Shown here piece by piece: positions 16,889-31,640 of a stretch of 64,000 nt of DNA. This stretch comes from Limnohabitans sp. Rim8 (GTDB taxonomy: Bacteria; Pseudomonadota; Gammaproteobacteria; Burkholderiales; Burkholderiaceae_C). The notes under the pieces were generated by a model that saw only the letters and a list, made by a program, of their open reading frames with translations, did not search any database and was not told the DNA's origin. Position 1 is the stretch's first letter, and each line of letters begins with the position of its first letter. Both the position numbers and the translations under genes were made by a program. The DNA lies in assembly GCA_945901045.1 (NCBI GenBank), contig CAMDKK010000007.1:1-64000 (forward strand), written 5' to 3'.

Positions 16889-17599
16889 ATGAGCAAAACA
16901 CCACAAGCGGATGTTGACGACCAAACGGCCGTTCTCTTGCTGGCCGACATTGCTGATGCCTCCAGGCTGTGGGGTTGGTCGCGTATTGTGCGAGGACCTC
17001 GGGCTTTACAAGGAATCCCTGGATTGCTGTTTTCAAAAGTATTGGGCAGTGGCTTTGAGGGCGGGTTTGACCTGCGGCCCAGTCGCTCGCGTCAAGGCGT
17101 CTTTGCCTTGTTTGAATCTTCTCAGACAGCGCAAGATTTCATAGCGCACTCGCCCCTTGTTCAAACGTATCAAAGCCGATCGGATGAGTTTTGTTGTGTG
17201 ACGCTGAAAACATGGTCATGCCGCGGCAGTTGGGACGGCATTTCTTTGCAAGTCGCTTGCGACCCCCCCGTGCAAGGACCTGTGGCAGCGCTGACCAGGG
17301 CTTCTATCAAGTTCAACAAAGCGCATGCTTTTTGGCGGCATGCGCCACCCTCACAAACTGCGTTGAAGGACGTTGAAGGATGCCGGTTGGCTGTGGGTTT
17401 GGGGGAGGCGCCTTTTTTCCGGCAAGCCACGTTCAGCATCTGGGACAGCGTGACCGACATGAACGCTTACGCTCGAACAGGTTCGCACCTTAAGGCTATT
17501 CAAGCTGCCCATCAACATGGTTATTTTGCTGAATCTATGTTTGCGCGTTTTGTGCCTTTGAATGTTCAAGGCCAATGGTTGGGCAAACACTATGCATAA
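16889..17599 (+). CDS. crtA: Spheroidene monooxygenase CrtA
   Basis: CrtA (236 aa) adds a keto group to spheroidene with O2, giving spheroidenone, the usual carotenoid of aerobic purple bacteria. The sequence shows the family features: LLLADI near the start, LWGWSRIVRGPRAL, and TRASIKFNKAHAFWRHAPPS, with the later GLGEAPFFRQATFSIWDS. The ATG at 16889 follows the puf terminator directly; no strong ribosome binding site is visible, and a GTG reading from 16859 would translate the terminator stem. The stop overlaps the crtD start (ATGCATAA). Confidence 0.92.
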   Translation: MSKTPQADVDDQTAVLLLADIADASRLWGWSRIVRGPRALQGIPGLLFSKVLGSGFEGGFDLRPSRSRQGVFALFESSQTAQDFIAHSPLVQTYQSRSDEFCCVTLKTWSCRGSWDGISLQVACDPPVQGPVAALTRASIKFNKAHAFWRHAPPSQTALKDVEGCRLAVGLGEAPFFRQATFSIWDSVTDMNAYARTGSHLKAIQAAHQHGYFAESMFARFVPLNVQGQWLGKHYA

Positions 17600-19145
17600 A
17601 TCTACGCGAACGCCTCGCGTGGTGGTGGTGGGTGCGGGCATTGGCGGTTTGGTCAGTGCCTTGGTCTTGGCGCACCACGGTCTCGATGTCACACTCATCG
17701 AAAGCGCCAATCAGCCGGGCGGAAAAATAAGACAAGTGCAAGTCGATGGTGTGGGCGTGGACAGCGGCCCCACGGTCTTTACGATGCGCTGGGTGTTAGA
17801 CCAAATGCTTGAAAACCTAGGAACCTCGCTCGAGGATATTTTGCAATTGGAACCCATAGGTGTTCTTGCCCGACATGCCTGGGATGACAGTTCGCAAACC
17901 CTAGATTTATGTGCTGACACAGTGCGAACGGCAGATGCCATTGCACAATTCAGCAGCCCCCAAGAAGCACGTCGATTTTTAAGCTTTTGTCAGCAAACAC
18001 GTGCCTTGTACGACACTTTAGAAAAGCCCTATATCCGCAGTGAACGTCCGAGTCTCTTCAGCATGGTGAATGACTTGGGCTTGAATGGCATGCTCACTTT
18101 GGGTGGCTTGGGGCCTTTTGCCAGTTTATGGCGCAGCTTAGGTCGACATTTTCACGATCCTCGTTTACAGCAATTGTTTGGTCGCTATGCCACCTATTGC
18201 GGTTCATCGCCTTGGTCTGCACCTGCGACGCTGATGTTGGTAGCGCAGGTGGAGTTAGACGGGGTTTGGTCAGTGACTGGTGGCATGCTTCAAGTTGCAA
18301 CGGCCTTGTCCAACTTAGGCCTCAAGCATGGTGTGAAATCTCGCTATGGGGTTGCATGTTCTGAGATCATGACATCGCAAGGGAGCGTGAGTGGGGTGGC
18401 GCTTTCTACCGGCGAAGTGATAGAAGCTGACCATGTGATTTTTAACGGGGACGTGGCTGCTTTGGCCAGTGGCCTACACGGCACATCGATCACCACAAGT
18501 TTCGAGCCTGTGCTTCCCATACAAAGATCACTCTCTGCGTTTACTTTGTCAATGCACGCAAAAACCAGCGGGTTTCCATTGGTCAGGCACAACGTGTTTT
18601 TCAACCAAGATTATCGAGCCGAGTTTGAGGATATTTTTCATAAGCGCCAATTGCCTTCACAAGGGACTGTTTACGTTTGTGCCCAAGATCGCAGCGACGA
18701 CGGACTGGCCCAACCGGGCTTGGAAAGACTTTTATGCCTTGTCAATGCACCTGCTGACGGCGACACTCATTCATTCAATTCATCGGAGATACACGCATGC
18801 GAATCGAGCAGTTTGGCGCTGATGCGCCGCTGTGGCCTAGAGATCAAGGCCTCATCGCAACAAGTGGTTCGAACGCTGCCACAGGACTTTGCCCGTCTCT
18901 TCCCGGGCAGTGGGGGAGCGCTTTATGGTCAGGCGACCCACGGTTGGATGTCAGCCTTTCGTCGTCCCTCTGCGCGCAGCAGAGTGCCGGGCCTTTACAT
19001 GGCGGGGGGCAGCGTCCACCCGGGGCCGGGCGTGCCGATGGCCGCCATGTCGGGACGTTTGGCGGCCGCGACGCTGATGGCGGACCTCGGTTTGACCAAA
19101 CAGTCCCGCCGGGTGGTTATCTCTGGTGGTATGTCGATGCGTTAA
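17592..19145 (+). CDS. crtD: Hydroxyneurosporene/methoxyneurosporene desaturase CrtD
   Basis: FAD-dependent carotenoid 3,4-desaturase (517 aa) acting on the hydrated end of neurosporene or lycopene derivatives. The dinucleotide motif GAGIGG is at residues 14-19, GGKIRQ and VDSGPTVFTM follow, and the C-terminal FAD block GGSVHPGPGVPMAAMSGRLAA is complete. It differs from CrtI (37743-39326) in lacking the Gly-rich N-terminal stretch. Start chosen at the ATG overlapping the crtA stop. Its 3' end overlaps crtC out of frame. Confidence 0.93.
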   Translation: MHKSTRTPRVVVVGAGIGGLVSALVLAHHGLDVTLIESANQPGGKIRQVQVDGVGVDSGPTVFTMRWVLDQMLENLGTSLEDILQLEPIGVLARHAWDDSSQTLDLCADTVRTADAIAQFSSPQEARRFLSFCQQTRALYDTLEKPYIRSERPSLFSMVNDLGLNGMLTLGGLGPFASLWRSLGRHFHDPRLQQLFGRYATYCGSSPWSAPATLMLVAQVELDGVWSVTGGMLQVATALSNLGLKHGVKSRYGVACSEIMTSQGSVSGVALSTGEVIEADHVIFNGDVAALASGLHGTSITTSFEPVLPIQRSLSAFTLSMHAKTSGFPLVRHNVFFNQDYRAEFEDIFHKRQLPSQGTVYVCAQDRSDDGLAQPGLERLLCLVNAPADGDTHSFNSSEIHACESSSLALMRRCGLEIKASSQQVVRTLPQDFARLFPGSGGALYGQATHGWMSAFRRPSARSRVPGLYMAGGSVHPGPGVPMAAMSGRLAAATLMADLGLTKQSRRVVISGGMSMR

Positions 19146-20017
19146 GTGATGACGGTGACTATGGCTTGTCCATCATTGCTTTTGTGGGAAGCGTTTTTTC
19201 GCCTTACTACGCGCTGGCCCGAAGCCTTCAAGGTGGCGTGGCAGATCCAGAAAATTATTGTGCCCTGAATGTGGCTTTGTATGGGAAAGGCGGTAAGCGT
19301 TGGACCATGACCGAGCGAGGCCGTCAGCGCATTCATCGCAATGCCAAAAACTTCCAAATTGGTCCTAGCAGTTTGCAGTGGAATGGTCAAGAATTGGTGA
19401 TCGACATCGATGAGATCAATGTGCCATGGCCCCAGCGGGTGCGTGGCCGAGTGACGGTTCGCCCAGAGGGACTTTGTGATTTTGTGACAGCCTTGGACAA
19501 CGATGGTTTGCATCGCTGGGGCCCCATTGCACCGTGCTCACGCGTTCAAGTTGAGATGGACAGCCCGGGCTTAAGTTGGCGAGGTCACGCCTACATGGAC
19601 TCCAATGAAGGCGATGAACCCGTGGACCAAGGGTTTTCGGATTGGGACTGGGCTCGGGCCGAAATGAACAATGGAGACACCTGCGTGGTGTATGACGTCA
19701 GGCCCAAAAATGGACCCAACCGTGTGGTGTCGCAAAGATTTTCTCCAGATGGAAGTTACAGCCCTTTTGAGGCACCCGGACGTCACCAATTGCCAGCTTC
19801 TGCGTGGCGGATTCAGCGCGCCATGTGCAGCGAATCTAGCGTTGCCCCCCAAATTGTGAGCACCCTGGAAGATACGCCGTTTTATGCACGCTCATTGCTG
19901 AGAACGCGCCTTCTGGGAGAAGACTTGACTGCGGTTCATGAAAGCTTGAATATTCCAAGACTGGTCTCATGGCCGGTGCGATTGATGTTGCCTTGGAGAA
20001 TGCCAAGGCGGGCTTGA
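18797..20017 (+). CDS. crtC: Hydroxyneurosporene synthase (carotenoid 1,2-hydratase) CrtC
   Basis: CrtC adds water to the terminal double bond of neurosporene or lycopene, opening the spheroidene branch. Clear family sequence begins near 19090 (FDQTVPPGGYLWWYVDALSDDG) and goes on through IIAFVGSVFSPYY and GHAYMDSNEGDEP. The nearest ATG in this frame is far upstream at 18797 and a TTG lies at 18944, so the first 75-100 residues would be read from inside crtD and look unlike a selected protein. The true start is therefore uncertain; I give the longest frame. At least part of the 349-base overlap with crtD must code in two frames. The gene is convergent with the AerR-like gene ending at 20033. 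Confidence 0.88.
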   Translation: MRIEQFGADAPLWPRDQGLIATSGSNAATGLCPSLPGQWGSALWSGDPRLDVSLSSSLCAQQSAGPLHGGGQRPPGAGRADGRHVGTFGGRDADGGPRFDQTVPPGGYLWWYVDALSDDGDYGLSIIAFVGSVFSPYYALARSLQGGVADPENYCALNVALYGKGGKRWTMTERGRQRIHRNAKNFQIGPSSLQWNGQELVIDIDEINVPWPQRVRGRVTVRPEGLCDFVTALDNDGLHRWGPIAPCSRVQVEMDSPGLSWRGHAYMDSNEGDEPVDQGFSDWDWARAEMNNGDTCVVYDVRPKNGPNRVVSQRFSPDGSYSPFEAPGRHQLPASAWRIQRAMCSESSVAPQIVSTLEDTPFYARSLLRTRLLGEDLTAVHESLNIPRLVSWPVRLMLPWRMPRRA

Positions 20018-20032
20018 TTCAAGGCTGCAGGC

Positions 20033-20851
20033 CTATTTGGCAGCAAAACTCTTGAGCAATGACACGACTTCCTGCGCGTTATTAGAAATCGCGTCAGCGT
20101 CAAACATATCGGGCGTCGCTTTAATCAACATGAAAATGGGACCGCCTAAGAGCACCTTGACATTGGGATTGCCTGAACTCATTTTGAGCTCTTTAACCAG
20201 CGATTTCAATTCAAGCAATTGAGATTCAATGGCGACAGAAATGCCAATCACATCAAACCATTCGTTGGCAACAGCGCGAACAAGTTCTTCTTGGGTGGAT
20301 GAAACTTCAATCACCACGCTTGCACCCTCTCTTCTGAATAAATCCCCCACAATGGTGGCACCCAAAAGATGCGATGAGCCCGGCGCGCAGCACATCATGA
20401 CATTGGTTTTATCACCCTTGCCGTGTTGGCCCTCACGAAACTCATAGCCCAGGCGGTATATAACTTGGTGCATGACGGCCAGGCCACAAGTGACCTCTGC
20501 GAAGCTGCACAAGTCCTTGTCCCAAAGCGAGCCCAAGTGTCTGGCTGCTGGGCTGATCAATTCTAAAAAGATTTTTTCTTGTGCAAATCCTTGTGCGATC
20601 AGAGTGTCCACAATGTGGTTCACACGCAAAGAATCGCCATTCCGACAGGCATCAGTGAAGTCACTGAATTCAGGTAAGGCTACTGCATCGGCGCCTGAAA
20701 CCTCTGGGGAGGCCAATCGTTCGTTGTAATGTTGGGAATTCAAAAGCCTGGGAATGAGTTGCTTCCCAATCACATCCTCAAGATACTCTTTGCACTCATC
20801 ATTTGCGGATTCTTGAACACTTAATCTATGCAAGCTATTCAATTTAGTCAT
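20033..20851 (-). CDS. AerR/PpaA-like B12-binding regulator (copy 1)
   Basis: A 272-aa protein with a helical N-terminal half and a C-terminal cobalamin-binding Rossmann-like domain (about 148-270). Family features are LGSLW (106-110) followed by Glu119 and His128, the PGSSHLLG loop with His161 in the cobalt-facing position, a beta-strand GISVAIES and the LLGGP loop near 235. Members such as AerR and PpaA use B12 to sense light and modulate the repressor CrtJ/PpsR. No DNA-binding domain is seen. The gene lies directly downstream of ppsR on the same strand, which supports this job. A second copy (22583-23404) lies on the other side of ppsR. Confidence 0.85.
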   Translation of the reverse strand: MTKLNSLHRLSVQESANDECKEYLEDVIGKQLIPRLLNSQHYNERLASPEVSGADAVALPEFSDFTDACRNGDSLRVNHIVDTLIAQGFAQEKIFLELISPAARHLGSLWDKDLCSFAEVTCGLAVMHQVIYRLGYEFREGQHGKGDKTNVMMCCAPGSSHLLGATIVGDLFRREGASVVIEVSSTQEELVRAVANEWFDVIGISVAIESQLLELKSLVKELKMSSGNPNVKVLLGGPIFMLIKATPDMFDADAISNNAQEVVSLLKSFAAK

Positions 20852-21056
20852 GCAAAATTCCTAAAGGCTAATCAGCGTGCCTTCTAAGTGAAGGGCGATC
20901 GGGGTAGTTCTTCTCCAGCAAAATAGCATACCGATCCGCTAATGTGTTTATTCTGAACACTTTTCAGATTAAACGCCACTGCCAATTACCCTTGGTTTTC
21001 AAGGGAAAAATAATGCAAACGAAAGTAGGGATTCTGATTATCAGGCCATGCCCTGT

Positions 21057-22457
21057 TCAGGCGCTGGCGTCTGCGTCGGCATCGTTTTCTGATAAAACTC
21101 CGAATCTTCTGAGCTTGACATACAGACTTTGGCGCGAAAGTCCCAGCATTTCGGCCGCAGAGGCGCGGTTGTTGTGCGTCAGCTCGAGGGCCGCCTCGAT
21201 GCACATGCGTTCAATCGTATCGACGGTATCGCCTACGATATCTTTTATGGGCCTGCGGCCCACCAATTGCGACAATTCAAAAAACGGATTGGGCACTGCC
21301 GCAGAGGCCTGCACAGATGACTGTGAACGCCTATTTAAATCTCTCACGAACATCACAAAGAGTGGCTCTGGCTTGGCCAAAAAGACGCCGGAGATTTCAA
21401 CGGGCAGCGTCATGCCTGACAGTGTCCTCACTTCTGTGGCAAAGTTCCTGACTGGCTTTTGTTGTTTCAATGAGGTGTTGAGTACACCCCAATCCACTGC
21501 ACCTCGGATCAACCAACGTTCCAAGGGTTGGCCCACCACTTGTGACGCCGCCGTCAAGCCCAGTAGCGCCATGCCTTCTTCATTCACACTTTTCACAGTA
21601 CCAGAAAGGTCTGTCAGCAGCCATCCATCGGGGAAGTGCTCCATGGCTTCACTCAAAACCACGGTAGCGTCTGTATTCAGTTGAGAGGCGGCGGAGGGCT
21701 CGCGCTGGGTCAGGCGAACTAAAAATTGCGCCCCACCTTCTTGCCTGAATACATTGGCCGATACCGTCATGGGGGAGGGGCCCCCCAGAATGGTCGCCGA
21801 ACACATTTCAATTCTGCCGGTCGCGAGAGCGGTTTTGAGCAGGGATTGAACCTCGCCTTGACTTTCGGGCTTGAAGCACTCTCGGAAATCCCGACCTACC
21901 AGTCGTTTGCCAGCGTCTTTGAAAAGCGATTGGGCGCCTGCATTGGTTTCAATCAAACGGTATGAATGCGTATCCACCACCAACACTGCTTCGGGCGAGG
22001 TTTCGAAAAGGACGCGGTAACGTGCTTCAATGTGCCTGAGCCTCAGAAAATCACGCTCCATAGACTGCTGCGTTTCAACCAAGCGCCGTTGTAGTTCTGC
22101 AAGGCGCTCCAGGTTTCGTCCTAAGGCCAGTAGTTTGTTGTCTTTAAGCGCAACAGTGATGTATTGGATAGCCGCCTCACCGCCAGAGGGCAGGGGGTGA
22201 TTGACATGGCGCCAAAGTAGGCTTTGAGGTTCCGGTTGGATGACCAGTAAATCTTGAATTTTCCTTTTGCTTTCGGTGGTCACAGTGTCTATCCAACGCT
22301 TACCGAGCCAGTTATGGCAAGCCAAGGTCGCCATAGTGTCTTGTCCAGTTGACACATCCTCGATGAAGCCTTTGTCGCTGATGACCAGACTGACGTCCGA
22401 AACTAATCCCAATAGTTTGTTGAAATTAACATCATCAAGATCGGAAAAGTTCATCAT
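21057..22457 (-). CDS. ppsR: Photosynthesis repressor PpsR/CrtJ
   Basis: A 466-aa transcription regulator with an N-terminal PAS-like domain (about 10-115), a linking helix (115-145), further PAS domains (about 146-250 and 270-385) and a Fis-type helix-turn-helix at the C-terminus (about 421-455: NNRASAAEMLGLSRQSLY). Length and order match PpsR/CrtJ, which represses bch, crt and puf genes under oxygen by binding TGT-N12-ACA. Cys419 stands just before the helix-turn-helix, the place of the redox-sensitive Cys of CrtJ; I find no Cys around 249-251 to form the described disulfide. It has its own promoter with one operator, so autoregulation is likely. In some betaproteobacteria PpsR can also activate. 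Confidence 0.95.
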   Translation of the reverse strand: MMNFSDLDDVNFNKLLGLVSDVSLVISDKGFIEDVSTGQDTMATLACHNWLGKRWIDTVTTESKRKIQDLLVIQPEPQSLLWRHVNHPLPSGGEAAIQYITVALKDNKLLALGRNLERLAELQRRLVETQQSMERDFLRLRHIEARYRVLFETSPEAVLVVDTHSYRLIETNAGAQSLFKDAGKRLVGRDFRECFKPESQGEVQSLLKTALATGRIEMCSATILGGPSPMTVSANVFRQEGGAQFLVRLTQREPSAASQLNTDATVVLSEAMEHFPDGWLLTDLSGTVKSVNEEGMALLGLTAASQVVGQPLERWLIRGAVDWGVLNTSLKQQKPVRNFATEVRTLSGMTLPVEISGVFLAKPEPLFVMFVRDLNRRSQSSVQASAAVPNPFFELSQLVGRRPIKDIVGDTVDTIERMCIEAALELTHNNRASAAEMLGLSRQSLYVKLRRFGVLSENDADADASA

Positions 22458-22497
22458 TTTGTTGAATTTATTAAGGTAATTTATATTTTATATAATT

Positions 22498-22538
22498 ATA
22501 TTATGATTGACTCGTCGCAGTGTCAATTTTATTAGACA
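22498..22538 (-). promoter_or_regulatory. ppsR promoter with PpsR operator
   Basis: On the minus strand: TTGACA (22526-22521), a 17-base spacer and TAATAT (22503-22498), an almost consensus sigma-70 promoter ending about 40 bases before the ppsR ATG. The -35 box is inside the palindrome TGTCAATTTTATTAGACA (22521-22538), a single TGT-N12-ACA operator. Binding there would block the polymerase, predicting negative autoregulation. It also shows that ppsR need not depend on transcription from the AerR-like gene upstream. Confidence 0.82.
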
Positions 22539-22582
22539 TATTGAAGTCATAAACAATGATGAAGAGATCTTATGGGATGAGA

Positions 22583-23404
22583 TCACTCCGCCATAGAGGG
22601 AGCCGAAGCACGTGCAGCTTGGGTGACAATTTGAACGGTTTGGGCTGCGTCTTTATCCAGTAATGAAGTGCCAGTCCAATTCAGCGCGTCTGGCGAAAGG
22701 CAAGCCATTGGGCCGCCCACATATATTTTCAAATTCGGGTTGACCGTTGCTTTTCGCAATTCAGACACGGTCTTGTAGACGGCCTCTATTTGGCGGTCTG
22801 TTGAAATTGACAGCGCAACAGCATCAAACCAATCAGAAAGGAACATTCTTTTGAAATCTGCAATGTCTTGGGGGGCAGCGAGCATGACCCGCCAGCCGGC
22901 CTGACGGAAGAATTCACTCAACATAAAAGCACCCATCCCATGCTGCGAGCCAGGTTCAGTCATCAACAGCAGGCTCAAGCCATTCGATTTGCTCCCCCCT
23001 TCGGCCAAGAATTCTGTGCTGAAGTCGTGCAACGCGCGATGCAGGCGAGAAAAAGCGATGTTGATGTTGACAAAGTCCAACTCGTCCGTGGTCCAAAGTT
23101 CACCGATCAGTTTGGCGGACTTCGCAACGCCTTGGAGGTAAATATCCGCCAGGCTATGGCCTTGTCGACGCCAATTCATCATGATTTTGCGCGTCTCTTC
23201 CATGCTGTGAACAGCCGCTTGTGAAAGCAGTTTCACTTGGTTTTGATCGAGAACGGCTGGCTTGGCAAAGCTTTTGCCACCCACCAGGCGAGGGCCAGAG
23301 CCAAACCCGAGTTTGAGCCTGGTGTCCAGTGACCCCGAATTCCAATGTTTTTCTATTGAGGTATTCAATTTTTCAAATTTAAACTGAGCCACAGCGACCC
23401 CCAT
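22583..23404 (-). CDS. AerR/PpaA-like B12-binding regulator (copy 2)
   Basis: A 273-aa paralog of the gene at 20033-20851. It has the same architecture: helical N-terminal half, LIGELW (99-104) and LH at 121-122, then a cobalamin-type domain from about 143 with PGSQHGMG (His155), ALSIST and VGGP. Where copy 1 has Glu119 this copy has Asn113, so the cofactor pocket differs. It is divergent from bchF and upstream of ppsR on the same strand. This is the position of aerR/ppaA relative to crtJ/ppsR and bchF in Rhodobacter, so copy 2 is the better candidate for the classic AerR role. No strong ribosome binding site is visible before the ATG at 23404. Confidence 0.87.
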   Translation of the reverse strand: MGVAVAQFKFEKLNTSIEKHWNSGSLDTRLKLGFGSGPRLVGGKSFAKPAVLDQNQVKLLSQAAVHSMEETRKIMMNWRRQGHSLADIYLQGVAKSAKLIGELWTTDELDFVNINIAFSRLHRALHDFSTEFLAEGGSKSNGLSLLLMTEPGSQHGMGAFMLSEFFRQAGWRVMLAAPQDIADFKRMFLSDWFDAVALSISTDRQIEAVYKTVSELRKATVNPNLKIYVGGPMACLSPDALNWTGTSLLDKDAAQTVQIVTQAARASAPSMAE

Positions 23405-23453
23405 CTTTAAACAGATAACTCAGTTTCTTACAAGTTGAACTGATACGCACTAG

Positions 23454-23519
23454 TGTAATCCCTAATTAACACATATATTGTCAATTTTTATTGACACTTT
23501 CTTTTTTAAGCTTTAAAGT
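23454..23519 (+). promoter_or_regulatory. Pair of PpsR/CrtJ operators and bchF promoter
   Basis: Palindromes TGTAATCCCTAATTAACA (23454-23471) and TGTCAATTTTTATTGACA (23479-23496), both TGT-N12-ACA, with a gap of 7 bp rather than the 8 bp seen at crtE and bchC. The promoter TTGACA (23491-23496), 17-base spacer, TAAAGT (23514-23519) follows, 31 bases before the bchF ATG. This should control the long bchFNBHLM-lhaA-puh unit. The region is shared with the divergent AerR-like gene. Confidence 0.82.
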
Positions 23520-23550
23520 GGCCTCAGTTGATTTGAAATAAAGGCACGCC

Positions 23551-25340
<1,790 letters not shown>

Positions 25341-26926
25341 AGGAACCAGCGCCATGCAACTCACACTCTGGACTTATGAAGGCCCTCCCCATGTGGGTGC
25401 GATGCGAATTGCCACGGCCATGGAGGATGTGCATTACGTCTTGCATGCCCCACAGGGTGATACCTACGCCGATTTGTTGTTCACCATGATCGAGCGTTTG
25501 CAAAAGCGCCCACCCGTCACTTACACCACGTTTCAAGCCCGTGATTTAGGCGGTGATACCGCAGAGCTGTTCAAGACTGCAGCGCGCGAAGCCTTTGAAC
25601 GCTTCAAACCCAAAGCGATGTTGGTCGGTGCATCTTGTACAGCTGAATTGATACAAGATGATCCAGGCGGCTTGTGCAAAGCGCTCAACCTGCCCGTGCC
25701 TGTGGTGGCCTTGGAATTGCCTTCGTATCAGCGCAAAGAGAATTGGGGCGCATCGGAGACGTTTTATCAATTGGTTCGCAAATTGTCTTTGCCACTCGAT
25801 CAAATTGAAAAGACACAAAGCAGCAAACCGCGTTGCAATATTTTAGGCCCCACCGCTTTGGGTTTTCGACACCGTGATGACCTGACAGAAATTCGTAAAT
25901 TGCTCACGGACATGGGCGTCGAGATCAATGTAGTAGCGCCTTTGACTGCCACACCTGCAGACTTGGTTCGCTTGGCAGATGCGCAATTCAATGTGGTGCT
26001 TTATCCTGAAATAGCCAATTTGAGTGCACAGTGGCTACAACGACAACATGGACAAGCCTTTACCAAGACCATTCCGATTGGCACAAATGCGACGCGCGAC
26101 TTTGTTCGCGAAGTTGCCCAGTTGGCGGGATTGGCGCCCGAAATCGCCTTAGCCAACCTGGAATCTCGCGCTGCTTGGTATACCCGCTCCGTTGACTCCA
26201 CTTACCTCACGGGTAAACGTGTTTTTGTGTTTGGAGACGCGACACATGCAGTGGCTGCAGCCAAAGTGGCAGCGCAGGAAATGGGTTTTACCGTCGTTGG
26301 CATTGGCACATACAGTCGCGAGTTTGCCCGAGAGGTGCGTGATGCAGCCGCACTGTATGGCGTTGACGCTTTGATCAGTGACGACTATTTAGAAATTGAA
26401 GCACGGATCACAGAGTTGAATCCAGAGTTGGTGCTTGGCACCCAAATGGAGCGGCACATTGCAAAACGCTTAGGCGTTCCTTGCGCCGTCATTTCGGCCC
26501 CAGTGCATGTACAAGATTTTCCAGCACGCTATTCGCCTCAAATGGGATTTGAGGGTGCCAATGTGCTTTTTGACACTTGGGTTCACCCCCTGATGATGGG
26601 CTTGGAAGAACACCTGATTGGCATGTTTCGAGGTGACTCAGAATTTCACGAAAATGCCGCGCCTTCGCACTTGGGCGGTGGTGTGCATCAGCAATTGCCT
26701 CAGCTTGAAAGAGACATTCCAACGGTTGAACCTGTGCTGGTGGACGTGCCATCACAGCAGCAGGCAAAGAGCCAAAGTGCACCGAGCAACGCGGTTGCAG
26801 GGTGGGATGCAGGTGCTGAAAAAGAACTTAAAAAAATACCATTTTTTGTTCGGGGAAAGGCCCGCCGAAACACCGAACGCTATGCACTAGAACGCGGCGT
26901 GACGGTCATCACTACGGAGACTCTTT

Positions 26927-31629
<4,703 letters not shown>

Positions 31630-31640
31630 GGTTTTGAATC

